36,904 nucleotides of DNA from Neobacillus drentensis NBRC 102427 (GTDB lineage Bacteria > Bacillota > Bacilli > Bacillales > Cytobacillaceae): NCBI RefSeq assembly GCF_001591445.1, contig NZ_BCUX01000049.1, forward strand, positions 1-36,904. Direction: 5' to 3'. Both the position numbers and the translations under genes were made by a program. Of the stretch, positions 7,540 to 15,366 are shown one piece after another; positions within the stretch are counted from its first letter, which is position 1; every line of letters starts with the position of its first letter. The notes under the pieces are model-generated. The model was not told the origin of the DNA. It saw nothing but the letters and a program-made list of their open reading frames with translations, and made no database searches.

Positions 7540-8169
7540 ATGAGTACAGTATTACAGGCAAAAGAACGGAAGGAATTCCGCCATTCCGCATTAAAGGCAA
7601 TTCGAGATACCGGGAACATCCCTGCGATCATTTATGGTGCGAAGGTCGATAATAAGCCCGTGTCGATTAGTTCAGCAGACTTAACAAAAACGATTCGTCA
7701 AGTGGGCAGGAATGGCGTCATTTCACTTGATGTTGATGGCAGCAAACAAGACGTTGTCTTAACCGATTACCAAGAGGACTCTATTAAAAAAGAGATTATT
7801 CACGTTGATTTCTTAGCTGTAGATAAGTCTTCAAAGATTAATGTGGATGTTAGACTCGTTCTCGTTGGTGAGGCAGCAGGTGTAAAAGACGGCGGCGTCT
7901 TGCAACAGCCTCTTCATCAATTAGCGGTTACTTCCACACCAGATCAAATTCCGCAGCAAATTGAAGTCGATATAACAAATCTGCAGGTAGGCGAAACGCT
8001 GACAATTGCAGATATTCTCTATCAAGGAACTTTTACAATCAACCATGAAAATGATGAGGTTGTCGCTTCGATTCTTCCACCAAAGCAGGAAGAGGAAATT
8101 AATGCAGGTGAACAGCAAGCAGGGGGTCATCCGGATAACGAAGAAGGAAGAGAGACCACACCTGAATAA
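7540..8169 (+). CDS. ctc: General stress protein Ctc, ribosomal protein L25 family
   Basis: Ctc is the long (TL5/CTC) form of ribosomal protein L25 that binds 5S rRNA; in B. subtilis it is induced by stress through sigma-B and associates with ribosomes under stress. The 209-aa protein has an N-terminal L25 domain (about 1-95, with GNIPAIIYGAKVDNKPVSI and HVDFLAVD) and a C-terminal beta domain (about 96-185, with VRLVLVGEAAGVKDGGVLQQ and VGETLTIADI), ending in a low-complexity acidic tail rich in E, G and Q. A strong AGGAGG ribosome binding site precedes ATG 7540. A sigma-B-like promoter lies upstream and a terminator downstream, so it is independent of pth. Confidence 0.94.
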   Translation: MSTVLQAKERKEFRHSALKAIRDTGNIPAIIYGAKVDNKPVSISSADLTKTIRQVGRNGVISLDVDGSKQDVVLTDYQEDSIKKEIIHVDFLAVDKSSKINVDVRLVLVGEAAGVKDGGVLQQPLHQLAVTSTPDQIPQQIEVDITNLQVGETLTIADILYQGTFTINHENDEVVASILPPKQEEEINAGEQQAGGHPDNEEGRETTPE

Positions 8170-8228
8170 AAAAGTAACAGAGTTCGGGCTAGACAACATT
8201 CAAAGTTCACTGTAAATTAAGAGTGTAA

Positions 8229-8258
8229 GGCGTAATCTTCTTCAGATTACGTCTTTTA
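8229..8258 (+). terminator. Rho-independent terminator of ctc
   Basis: GGCGTAATCT (8229-8238) pairs with AGATTACGTC (8244-8253) with one G-U pair, followed by TTTT. Confidence 0.8.
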
Positions 8259-8342
8259 TCGCATTAATTAGTCATGGGAGAAAAAATGATGTTTCGTAAA
8301 CTATTTAAAAGGTTGGCTAAACCGGAAGAGGTGGGACCCAAA

Positions 8343-8903
8343 ATGAAATTAATCGTTGGTTTAGGTAACCCGGGGAAACAATATGAACATACAAGACACA
8401 ATATTGGTTTTGAAGTAATTGATGCGCTGTCCAGTAAATTTACAATCCCGCTAAACCAGTCTAAATTTAAAGGACTGTATGGGATTGGTTTTCATAGTGG
8501 AGAGAAAGTAATATTATTAAAACCGCTTACCTATATGAATTTATCCGGGGAATCGATACGAGCTGTCATGGATTATTATGATGTTGACATCGAAGATTTG
8601 CTCGTCATTTATGATGATCTTGATTTGCCTGTCGGAAAGATCAGACTTCGCCAAAAAGGGAGCCCGGGCGGCCATAATGGGATAAAGTCCACAGTGGCCC
8701 ATCTCGGCACGCAGCAGTTTAACAGAATAAGGATTGGGATAGACCGACCGCAAGCAGGGATGAGTGTCCCTGATTATGTTCTAGGGCGCTTTCACCCCGA
8801 TGAAAAGACTCCAACTGAGGATGCCGTGAAGAAAAGTGCAGAAGCATGCTCGGCATGGCTGGAGAAGCCCTTCCTTCAGGTAATGAATGAATATAATCAG
8901 TAA
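8343..8903 (+). CDS. pth: Peptidyl-tRNA hydrolase (SpoVC)
   Basis: Pth cleaves peptidyl-tRNA released by stalled ribosomes, recycling tRNA. In B. subtilis it was first named SpoVC. The canonical start ATG 8343 ([20 protein letters not shown]) gives 186 aa, the family norm, with GAGGTGG 8 bases upstream. The catalytic His is in HTRHNIGF; the substrate-binding Asn in [12 protein letters not shown] and the blocks [14 protein letters not shown] and [11 protein letters not shown] are present. The frame stays open upstream to ATG 8286, which has its own GGGAG site; that start would add a 19-residue basic extension ([16 protein letters not shown]...). Which start is used cannot be decided here. Confidence 0.95.
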   Translation: MKLIVGLGNPGKQYEHTRHNIGFEVIDALSSKFTIPLNQSKFKGLYGIGFHSGEKVILLKPLTYMNLSGESIRAVMDYYDVDIEDLLVIYDDLDLPVGKIRLRQKGSPGGHNGIKSTVAHLGTQQFNRIRIGIDRPQAGMSVPDYVLGRFHPDEKTPTEDAVKKSAEACSAWLEKPFLQVMNEYNQ

Positions 8904-8988
8904 ATTGCACATGATACAAGCCGTTCTTTCATACAATAGAGCAATAAAACGTTAGGGAAGGATCATAAATAACAATGGTTAATCTAAT

Positions 8989-9019
8989 TGAATAAGTTCC
9001 TCCTAGTGGGTTAATACTA
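8989..9019 (+). promoter_or_regulatory. Candidate sigma-F/sigma-G promoter of fin
   Basis: TGAATA (8989-8994) is followed after 15 bases by GTTAATACTA (9010-9019), which matches the sigma-F -10 pattern GGnRAnAMTW at 9 of 10 positions. fin is a forespore gene in B. subtilis. Confidence 0.6.
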
Positions 9020-9050
9020 ATATGGAATCCTAGATTAGGGAGGGACAGGC

Positions 9051-9281
9051 GTGGCCATCCATTACCATTGTCATCATTGTGGTACCAAAATTGGTTCAAT
9101 TGATAAAGCATCGATACACAGCGAAAGCCTCGGTCTTCATAAACTAACCGATCAAGAAAGACTAGAAATGGTTGCGTATGACTCGTCCGGCGACATTCAC
9201 ATCACGGCCATTTGTGAAGACTGTCAGGAAGCTTTAGAGCGGAATCCAGAGTACCATCAATACGATTTCCTTATTCACTAA
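9051..9281 (+). CDS. fin: Fin, anti-sigma-F factor
   Basis: Fin (formerly YabK) is made in the forespore under sigma-F and inhibits sigma-F, helping the switch to sigma-G. The 76-aa protein matches the family in length, with the paired zinc-binding cysteines C7-x-x-C10 (HCHHCG) and C55-x-x-C58 (ICEDCQEALERNPEYH). The start is GTG 9051 behind a GGGAGGG site. It is a single gene with a forespore-type promoter and its own terminator. Confidence 0.92.
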   Translation: MAIHYHCHHCGTKIGSIDKASIHSESLGLHKLTDQERLEMVAYDSSGDIHITAICEDCQEALERNPEYHQYDFLIH

Positions 9282-9284
9282 CCA

Positions 9285-9312
9285 GCTTTGGACTGAACTC
9301 CAAAGCGTTTTT
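9285..9312 (+). terminator. Rho-independent terminator of fin
   Basis: GCTTTGGA (9285-9292) pairs with TCCAAAGC (9299-9306), followed by a T run. Confidence 0.85.
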
Positions 9313-9378
9313 CTATTTATAATTTACTAATATAAGAACGTTATTAATATGAACTTTGATGAGGAGGGGGGAGAAACT

Positions 9379-12300
9379 TTGAAAGCGTTAAAATCGTTAT
9401 TTTTAAAGCAGGAAGATGTCCATTCCGTGATTGCGGGAGTGGAAGAGGGATTAAGAGAGCAGCTGATTGCTGGGTTATCGGGTTCTTCTAGAACCGTTTT
9501 AACGGCTTCAATCTACGAACAAATGCAAAGACCGATCATGCTCGTCACCCATAATCTATTACAAGCTCAAAAACTCTATGATGATATTGTCAATCTATTA
9601 AGTGAGAAGGAAGTTTTCCTTTTTCCCGCGAATGAGTTAATTGCTGCCGAGATGAGCATTGCCAGTCCGGAATTAAAAGCACAAAGAATTGAAGCCTTAA
9701 ACTACTGGAGTAGGCATAAGAAGGGAATTTTAATTGTCCCAATTGCAGGGTTAAAGAAAATTGTTCCTCCAAAGAATGTATGGAAGGAATACCAGCTCTC
9801 GTTAAAATTAGGAGAAGATATCGATATCGAAAAAACCTTAAATACCTTTGTCAAAATGGGTTATATTCGAGAAGAAATGGTGACAACTCCAGGGGAATTT
9901 AGCGTAAGAGGCGGGATTATAGATATTTATCCACTCACCGAAGCAAATCCGCTTCGAATAGAATTATTCGACACGGAAATTGACTCCATTCGATATTTCT
10001 CTCTTGAAGATCAACGCTCGAAAGAGAAGGTTTCTGAAATGATGATTGGACCTGCTACTGAGGTATTGTTAGAAGCAGAGAATTATAGCCGCATAATTGA
10101 TCAGCTGGAAGCGGGATTGGGCAAAAGCCTTCGGAAACTAAAAGATGATAATGCAAAAATGCAGTTATCGCAAAATATCAGTTTTGAACTGGAGCAGTTA
10201 AAAAACGGTCGAAAACCTGACCAAGTCTTTAAATACCTATCACTAGCCTACGATAGGGCTACTAGTTTACTAGACTATCTGCCAAGCAATGGCCTTGTAT
10301 TTATTGATGAAGTCAGCCGAGTTCAAGAAATGAATGATTCCTTAGTAAAAGAAGAAGCAGAATGGTATACAAGTTTACTCGGCACAGGCCAAATTATCCA
10401 TGATTTACATATATCACATGACTTAGCTGTTCTTTTGCAAAAGAAGGAAAGGCCAATTGTGTATATGTCCTTGTTTTTACGTCATGTAGCGAATACAAGT
10501 CCACAAAACATCATTAATATCTCCTGTAAGCAAATGCAAAACTTCCATGGGCAAATGCATTTATTAAAAGCGGAGATCGACAGGTGGAAGAAAAGCAATT
10601 ATTCTATTTTATTCCTAGGACCGGATGAAGAGCGGGTAAAAAAGTTAGAGCGTGTGCTTGAGGACTATGAAGTTCATGCCAGCATTACGACCGGAGATCA
10701 GCAGCTGTTACCTGGCCGGGTTCAAATCATGAAGGGGAACCTGCAAGCGGGCTTTGAGCTGTCAATTCAGAAAATCGCCGTAATCACTGAGGAAGAACTA
10801 TTTAATAAACGGGTCAAAAAATCTACTAATCGTCAAAAACTATCAAACGCTGAAAGAATTAAGAGCTATTCCGAGCTGAAGATAGGTGATTATGTTGTCC
10901 ATGTTAATCATGGGATTGGTAAATACTTAGGCATTGAAACGCTTGTTATTAACGGAATTCATAAGGATTATCTCCATATCCGCTATCAGGGCACAGATAA
11001 ACTTTATGTTCCAGTTGAACAAATCGATCTGGTAATGAAGTTCGTCGGTTCAGAAGGAAAAGAGCCGAAGATTTATAAACTAGGCGGAACAGATTGGAAA
11101 AAGGTAAAGAAAAAGGTTCAGTCCTCTGTTGAAGATATTGCCGACGATTTAATTAAATTATATGCAGAGCGGGAAGCAGCCGTTGGTTATGCCTATTCGC
11201 CGGATGGCGATATGCAAAGGGAATTTGAAACATCCTTTGCTTACCAAGAAACAGACGACCAGCTCCGCTCGATTCATGAGATTAAGAAGGACATGGAAAG
11301 ACCGCGTCCGATGGACCGTCTCCTCTGCGGAGATGTGGGATATGGAAAAACAGAAGTGGCAATTCGGGCGGCCTTTAAGGCAATCGCAGACGGAAAGCAA
11401 GTGGCCTTTCTTGTGCCAACAACGATTTTGGCGCAGCAGCACCATGAAACAATGCGGGAAAGATTTCAGGATTATCCGATTAATATCGGTCTGTTAAACC
11501 GCTTCCGCTCGAAAAAACAACAAACGGAGACGCTTAAAGGGTTAAAGGCTGGGACAATTGATATTGTCGTAGGGACTCATCGCCTGCTCTCCAAGGATAT
11601 TGTTTATCGTGATTTAGGGTTGTTGATTATTGACGAGGAGCAGCGGTTTGGGGTTACCCATAAGGAAAAAATTAAGAAGCTAAAAACAAATGTCGATGTG
11701 TTAACATTGACGGCAACGCCGATTCCTAGAACTCTGCATATGTCGATGCTCGGAGTCCGTGATTTATCTGTAATCGAAACTCCGCCGGAAAATCGGTTTC
11801 CTGTCCAAACTTATGTAATGGAATATAATGGATCTTTAGTAAGGGAATCGATTGAGAGGGAACTAGCCCGCGACGGACAAGTCTACTTTTTATATAACAG
11901 AGTAGAAGATATTGAACGAAAAGCAGAGGAAATCTCGATGCTTGTCCCTGATGCACGTGTGGTTTGTGCCCATGGTCAAATGACAGAAAATGAATTAGAA
12001 ACGGTGATGATCGGCTTTTTAGCGGGTGAGTTTGATGTTCTTGTTAGTACGACGATTATTGAAACTGGTGTGGATATACCAAATGTGAATACCCTCATTG
12101 TCTATGATGCCGATCGCATGGGCCTTTCACAGCTTTATCAGCTCCGCGGACGGGTCGGCCGGTCTAATCGTGTTGCCTACGCCTACTTCACTTATCGAAA
12201 AGATAAAGTATTAACAGAAGTAGCAGAAAAACGTCTTCAAGCGATTAAGGAATTTACTGAGCTAGGTTCCGGTTTTAAAATTGCTATGCGGGATTTATCG

Positions 12301-12924
12301 ATTCGTGGTGCGGGTAATTTATTGGGAGCCCAACAGCACGGTTTTATTGACTCAGTTGGTTTTGATCTTTATTCGCAAATGCTGAAAGAAGCGATTGAAG
12401 AGCGAAAAGTGGCCATTGGGGTGACGGGAGCCGCCGAAAAAAAATCAGTTGAAATCGACCTTGAAATTGATGCCTATATTCCAGATACATATATTAAGGA
12501 TGGGCATCAAAAAATAGAGATGTACAAACGTTTTAGAGGTGCGGAGAACCTTAAGGATATTGAAGAGCTTGAAGAGGAAATGCAGGACCGGTTTGGTGAA
12601 TATCCGGAGGAGGTTGCCTGCCTTTTCCAAATCGCAGAAATGAAGGTTTATGCCCTTTTAAATGGGGTAGAGCAAATTAAGCAGGCCAAACAGGAGGTAA
12701 CCATCCTCGTGTCTGAACCGGTTACCAACACGATTGACGGAAGTAAGATTTTCCATATTGGCAGTCAGTTTGGCCGAAATATTTCTCCTGGGATGGAAGG
12801 ACCAAGGCTGAAAATTGTTATCAAGGTCAAGGATTATAAAACCTCAGAATGGCTGAATATTGCCTTTGAAATGGTTAAGGGACTGTCTCAGGCGAAAAAG
12901 GGTCATGAAAACACTGTGAATTAA
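9379..12924 (+). CDS. mfd: Transcription-repair coupling factor Mfd
   Basis: Mfd is an ATP-driven translocase that pushes RNA polymerase off lesions and recruits UvrA, coupling excision repair to transcription. Domains in order: UvrB-like N-terminal region with PGEFSVRGGIIDIYP; RNA polymerase-interacting CarD-like domain (IGDYVVHVNHGIGKYLGIE near 502); superfamily 2 motor with Walker A GDVGYGKTEVA (about 651-661), DEEQ at about 752, TATPIPRTLHMS and QLRGRVGRS; C-terminal TRCF domain with DAYIPDTYI. I choose TTG 9379 because the GAGGAGGGGGGAG site (9361-9373) lies before it, inside the first codons of the frame that opens at ATG 9349. That gives 1181 aa, normal for Mfd. Confidence 0.95.
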   Translation: MKALKSLFLKQEDVHSVIAGVEEGLREQLIAGLSGSSRTVLTASIYEQMQRPIMLVTHNLLQAQKLYDDIVNLLSEKEVFLFPANELIAAEMSIASPELKAQRIEALNYWSRHKKGILIVPIAGLKKIVPPKNVWKEYQLSLKLGEDIDIEKTLNTFVKMGYIREEMVTTPGEFSVRGGIIDIYPLTEANPLRIELFDTEIDSIRYFSLEDQRSKEKVSEMMIGPATEVLLEAENYSRIIDQLEAGLGKSLRKLKDDNAKMQLSQNISFELEQLKNGRKPDQVFKYLSLAYDRATSLLDYLPSNGLVFIDEVSRVQEMNDSLVKEEAEWYTSLLGTGQIIHDLHISHDLAVLLQKKERPIVYMSLFLRHVANTSPQNIINISCKQMQNFHGQMHLLKAEIDRWKKSNYSILFLGPDEERVKKLERVLEDYEVHASITTGDQQLLPGRVQIMKGNLQAGFELSIQKIAVITEEELFNKRVKKSTNRQKLSNAERIKSYSELKIGDYVVHVNHGIGKYLGIETLVINGIHKDYLHIRYQGTDKLYVPVEQIDLVMKFVGSEGKEPKIYKLGGTDWKKVKKKVQSSVEDIADDLIKLYAEREAAVGYAYSPDGDMQREFETSFAYQETDDQLRSIHEIKKDMERPRPMDRLLCGDVGYGKTEVAIRAAFKAIADGKQVAFLVPTTILAQQHHETMRERFQDYPINIGLLNRFRSKKQQTETLKGLKAGTIDIVVGTHRLLSKDIVYRDLGLLIIDEEQRFGVTHKEKIKKLKTNVDVLTLTATPIPRTLHMSMLGVRDLSVIETPPENRFPVQTYVMEYNGSLVRESIERELARDGQVYFLYNRVEDIERKAEEISMLVPDARVVCAHGQMTENELETVMIGFLAGEFDVLVSTTIIETGVDIPNVNTLIVYDADRMGLSQLYQLRGRVGRSNRVAYAYFTYRKDKVLTEVAEKRLQAIKEFTELGSGFKIAMRDLSIRGAGNLLGAQQHGFIDSVGFDLYSQMLKEAIEERKVAIGVTGAAEKKSVEIDLEIDAYIPDTYIKDGHQKIEMYKRFRGAENLKDIEELEEEMQDRFGEYPEEVACLFQIAEMKVYALLNGVEQIKQAKQEVTILVSEPVTNTIDGSKIFHIGSQFGRNISPGMEGPRLKIVIKVKDYKTSEWLNIAFEMVKGLSQAKKGHENTVN

Positions 12925-12971
12925 TCCAATTTGGAATAATTGTAATATATTTGAAAAATTATTACGATTAT

Positions 12972-13000
12972 GTATAGAACTTTCCAGATGAAAGATACTA
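12972..13000 (+). promoter_or_regulatory. Candidate forespore promoter of spoVT
   Basis: GTATA (12972-12976) and GATACTA (12994-13000) are spaced 17 bases, resembling sigma-G sites; spoVT is sigma-G dependent in B. subtilis. The first C of the -10 consensus is G here. Confidence 0.45.
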
Positions 13001-13089
13001 AGTTCAAAGTTGGTGATGATTACATATAAAAGGTAATATTGTCACTCACCAAGTTGAATAATCATCAGATGAAAGTGAGGCAACATTGG

Positions 13090-13626
13090 ATGAAAGCAAC
13101 TGGAATAGTTCGTCGAATCGATGATTTGGGTCGTGTTGTCATTCCTAAAGAAATACGCAGAACTTTGCGTATCCGCGAAGGGGATCCGTTAGAGATTTTT
13201 GTTGATCGAGACGGAGAAGTCATCTTGAAAAAATATTCACCTATTAGTGAATTGGGTGATTTTGCCAAAGAATATGCTGAAGCACTTTTTGATAGCCTTG
13301 GAAACCCTGTGTTAATTTGTGATAGAGATACCGTTATTTCAATGGCAGGGGGTTCTAAGAAAGAATACTTAAATAAAAATATTAGTGAAATCGTTGAAAA
13401 GACAATGGAAGAACGGAATTCGGTGCTTTCCACTCAAAAGGGTGATATCGCTTTAGTGGATGGAAATGAAGAGGCAGTAACTTCATATACTATCGGCCCT
13501 ATTATTGCAAATGGTGATCCAATCGGGGCAGTGATCATTTTCTCCAAAGAAGGAACCCTTGGCGAAGTGGAACATAAGGCAGTTGAAACGGCGGCTAGTT
13601 TCTTAGCTCGCCAGATGGAGTCCTAA
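13090..13626 (+). CDS. spoVT: Stage V sporulation regulator SpoVT
   Basis: SpoVT is an AbrB-family transcription factor made in the forespore that tunes sigma-G-dependent genes, including ssp and germination genes. The N-terminal swapped-hairpin DNA-binding domain (about 1-52) reads MKATGIVRRIDDLGRVVIPK then RRTLRIREGDPLEIFVD. The C-terminal GAF-like domain ends with IIANGDPIGAVIIFSKE and AVETAASFLARQME. The frame opens at 13039, but ATG 13090 gives the invariant MKATG start and 178 aa, the family length, with GTGAGG upstream. Confidence 0.96.
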   Translation: MKATGIVRRIDDLGRVVIPKEIRRTLRIREGDPLEIFVDRDGEVILKKYSPISELGDFAKEYAEALFDSLGNPVLICDRDTVISMAGGSKKEYLNKNISEIVEKTMEERNSVLSTQKGDIALVDGNEEAVTSYTIGPIIANGDPIGAVIIFSKEGTLGEVEHKAVETAASFLARQMES

Positions 13627-13653
13627 CAGAACTAATTCTATTTTGCAAAGTTT

Positions 13654-13683
13654 AAAAAGACAGCCATTGCTGTCTTTTTTATT
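13654..13683 (+). terminator. Rho-independent terminator of spoVT
   Basis: AAAAAGACAGC (13654-13664) pairs with GCTGTCTTTTT (13669-13679) around a 4-base loop, with a T run. Confidence 0.9.
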
Positions 13684-13705
13684 TAGTTTAAATGCGGTTT
13701 CCCTA

Positions 13706-13714
13706 TGCTATAAT
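13706..13714 (+). promoter_or_regulatory. Extended -10 sigma-A promoter of yabM operon
   Basis: TGCTATAAT (13706-13714) is a perfect extended -10. GTTTAA at 13686-13691 is a weak -35 at 17 bp. It lies 37 bases before yabM. Confidence 0.6.
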
Positions 13715-13750
13715 TACCTTCGAGTTTGTATTTTTTGATAGGGTGAGTGA

Positions 13751-15364
13751 ATGAAGAAGTCTGTGAATCCATCTAAGGCTCTATTTAGAGGAGCCTTTAT
13801 TTTAATGCTTGCGGCTTTTATGACGAAAATATTAAGTGCCTTTTATCGTATTCCTTTTCAAAACATTGTCGGCGATATTGGCTTTTACATATACCAACAA
13901 ATCTATCCGTTTTATGGAATTGCCATTGTTCTTTCGACGACTGGCTTTCCTGTTGTCATTTCTAAGCTCTATGCGGAGCAAAAGCAAAAAGGGGATGACG
14001 ATAGATCTCGCTTACTTCTATTTGTATCTTTTCTTTATTTGCAGTTCTTTGGATTTATTTGTTTCGTTATCCTTTACTTTGGCGCAGACCGTATTGCCTT
14101 GTGGATGAATGACCCCCACCTCTCCATCCTACTAAGGGTTGTCTCAATTGTGTTTTTGCTATTTCCGATCATGTCTGTCCTAAGAGGGTATTACCAAGGG
14201 ATAGGGCATATGGTCCCGACGGCATTATCACAGGTGGGGGAACAAACGACACGAGTAGTGACGATCCTCTTTTTGGCCTATCTTTTTATGGAAAAAGGAT
14301 ATTCCCTGTATCTTGTCGGCGGAGGGGCTATGTTTGGCTCAATTACCGGCAGTATGATTTCAGGTATTATTCTGTTTATGTTTATATGGATCCGTAAAGA
14401 ATGGAAGGTAATAGCGCCAAGGCGCGGGATGTTTCAAAGATATGCCGGTGATGCCAAAAAGATTCTAAAGGCACTTGTCTATCAGGGCCTGACGATTTGT
14501 ATAAGCGGGATGTTTATGATCTTTATACAATTAGCTGATGCGTTGAATCTCTACTCCCTGCTAGTTGAAAGTGGGATTGAAAAGGACCTGGCCAAAAGCC
14601 TAAAGGGGATATTTGACCGCGGACAGCCGTTAATCCAGTTAGGAACCATCGCTGCTGCCTCCATGTCGTTAACCCTTGTTCCCTTAATCACAAAAGAGCG
14701 GCTGTCTGCAAAACCTGAATCATTACACCACAAAATTCAAGTTGCGCTTAAAGTGAGTATTATCTTCGGTCTAGGTGCATCATCAGGTTTATGGGCAATC
14801 ATTAGACCAACAAATACGATGCTTTTTGAAAATGAAGCTGGTTCGGCAGTATTAGGGGTACTGAGTTTTGTGATTCTGTTTACATCACTTGCATCCACAA
14901 TTATCGCCATTATGCAGGGCTCGGGTGTACTGTTATTTCCCGCAATCGCCGCTCTAATCATATTTCCGTTAAAATATATCTTAAACTGTCTATTCGTGCC
15001 TTTTTATGGAACAATGGGGGCTGCCATTGCATCGCTTATTTCGCTGGGATTGGTCACAGCACTTCTCTGGATTCAATTTAAAAAGACAGTAGGCATCTCG
15101 CTATTCTCGGTTCATTTTTGGAAAACTGTTATCATCGCCACTGCAGCAATGGTCCTTTTTCTAAAGGTTTATTTATTCATGTTCGGCACGGATGGTTATG
15201 GTCGCACCGAAGCTGCCTTCCAATCCTTAAGCGGAGTTATTGCAGGTGGTTTCGTCTTTTTATTGATTATTATTAGAGGTAAAGTTTTTCGTGAGGAAGA
15301 ATTGGCACTTTTTCCATTTGGAAGTAAATTAATTAAATTAATCGCCCGAAAGGATAGGAAATAA
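13751..15364 (+). CDS. yabM: YabM, MOP/MATE-type polysaccharide or lipid flippase
   Basis: A 537-aa integral membrane protein of the MOP exporter superfamily (Wzx/SpoVB/MurJ-like). About 14 hydrophobic segments run through its whole length. The N-terminal block GAFILMLAAFMTKILSAFYRIPFQNIVGD and LRGYYQGIGHMVPTALSQ are typical of the SpoVB/YabM subgroup. Some members flip lipid-linked wall precursors, but the substrate of YabM is not established. AGGGTGAG precedes the ATG. yabN begins 2 bases after its stop, so yabM, yabN and rqcP form a tight operon. Confidence 0.9.
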   Translation: MKKSVNPSKALFRGAFILMLAAFMTKILSAFYRIPFQNIVGDIGFYIYQQIYPFYGIAIVLSTTGFPVVISKLYAEQKQKGDDDRSRLLLFVSFLYLQFFGFICFVILYFGADRIALWMNDPHLSILLRVVSIVFLLFPIMSVLRGYYQGIGHMVPTALSQVGEQTTRVVTILFLAYLFMEKGYSLYLVGGGAMFGSITGSMISGIILFMFIWIRKEWKVIAPRRGMFQRYAGDAKKILKALVYQGLTICISGMFMIFIQLADALNLYSLLVESGIEKDLAKSLKGIFDRGQPLIQLGTIAAASMSLTLVPLITKERLSAKPESLHHKIQVALKVSIIFGLGASSGLWAIIRPTNTMLFENEAGSAVLGVLSFVILFTSLASTIIAIMQGSGVLLFPAIAALIIFPLKYILNCLFVPFYGTMGAAIASLISLGLVTALLWIQFKKTVGISLFSVHFWKTVIIATAAMVLFLKVYLFMFGTDGYGRTEAAFQSLSGVIAGGFVFLLIIIRGKVFREEELALFPFGSKLIKLIARKDRK

Positions 15365-15366
15365 AG

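Noticed and set aside
8006..8215. 69-aa frame overlapping the end of ctc
   Set aside because: Composition and frame indicate a shadow of the ctc C-terminus; no ribosome binding site.
11162..11497. 111-aa + strand frame within mfd
   Set aside because: It lies wholly inside the helicase core of mfd in another frame; the mfd frame is fully explained by conserved motifs.
12921..12939. Near-palindrome TTAATCCAA-T-TTGGAATAA at the mfd stop, as terminator or operator
   Set aside because: AT-rich, one mismatch, no T run, no known factor. Too weak to call.
13065..13433. 122-aa minus-strand frame over spoVT
   Set aside because: Antisense shadow of a strongly conserved gene; no promoter or ribosome binding site on the minus strand.
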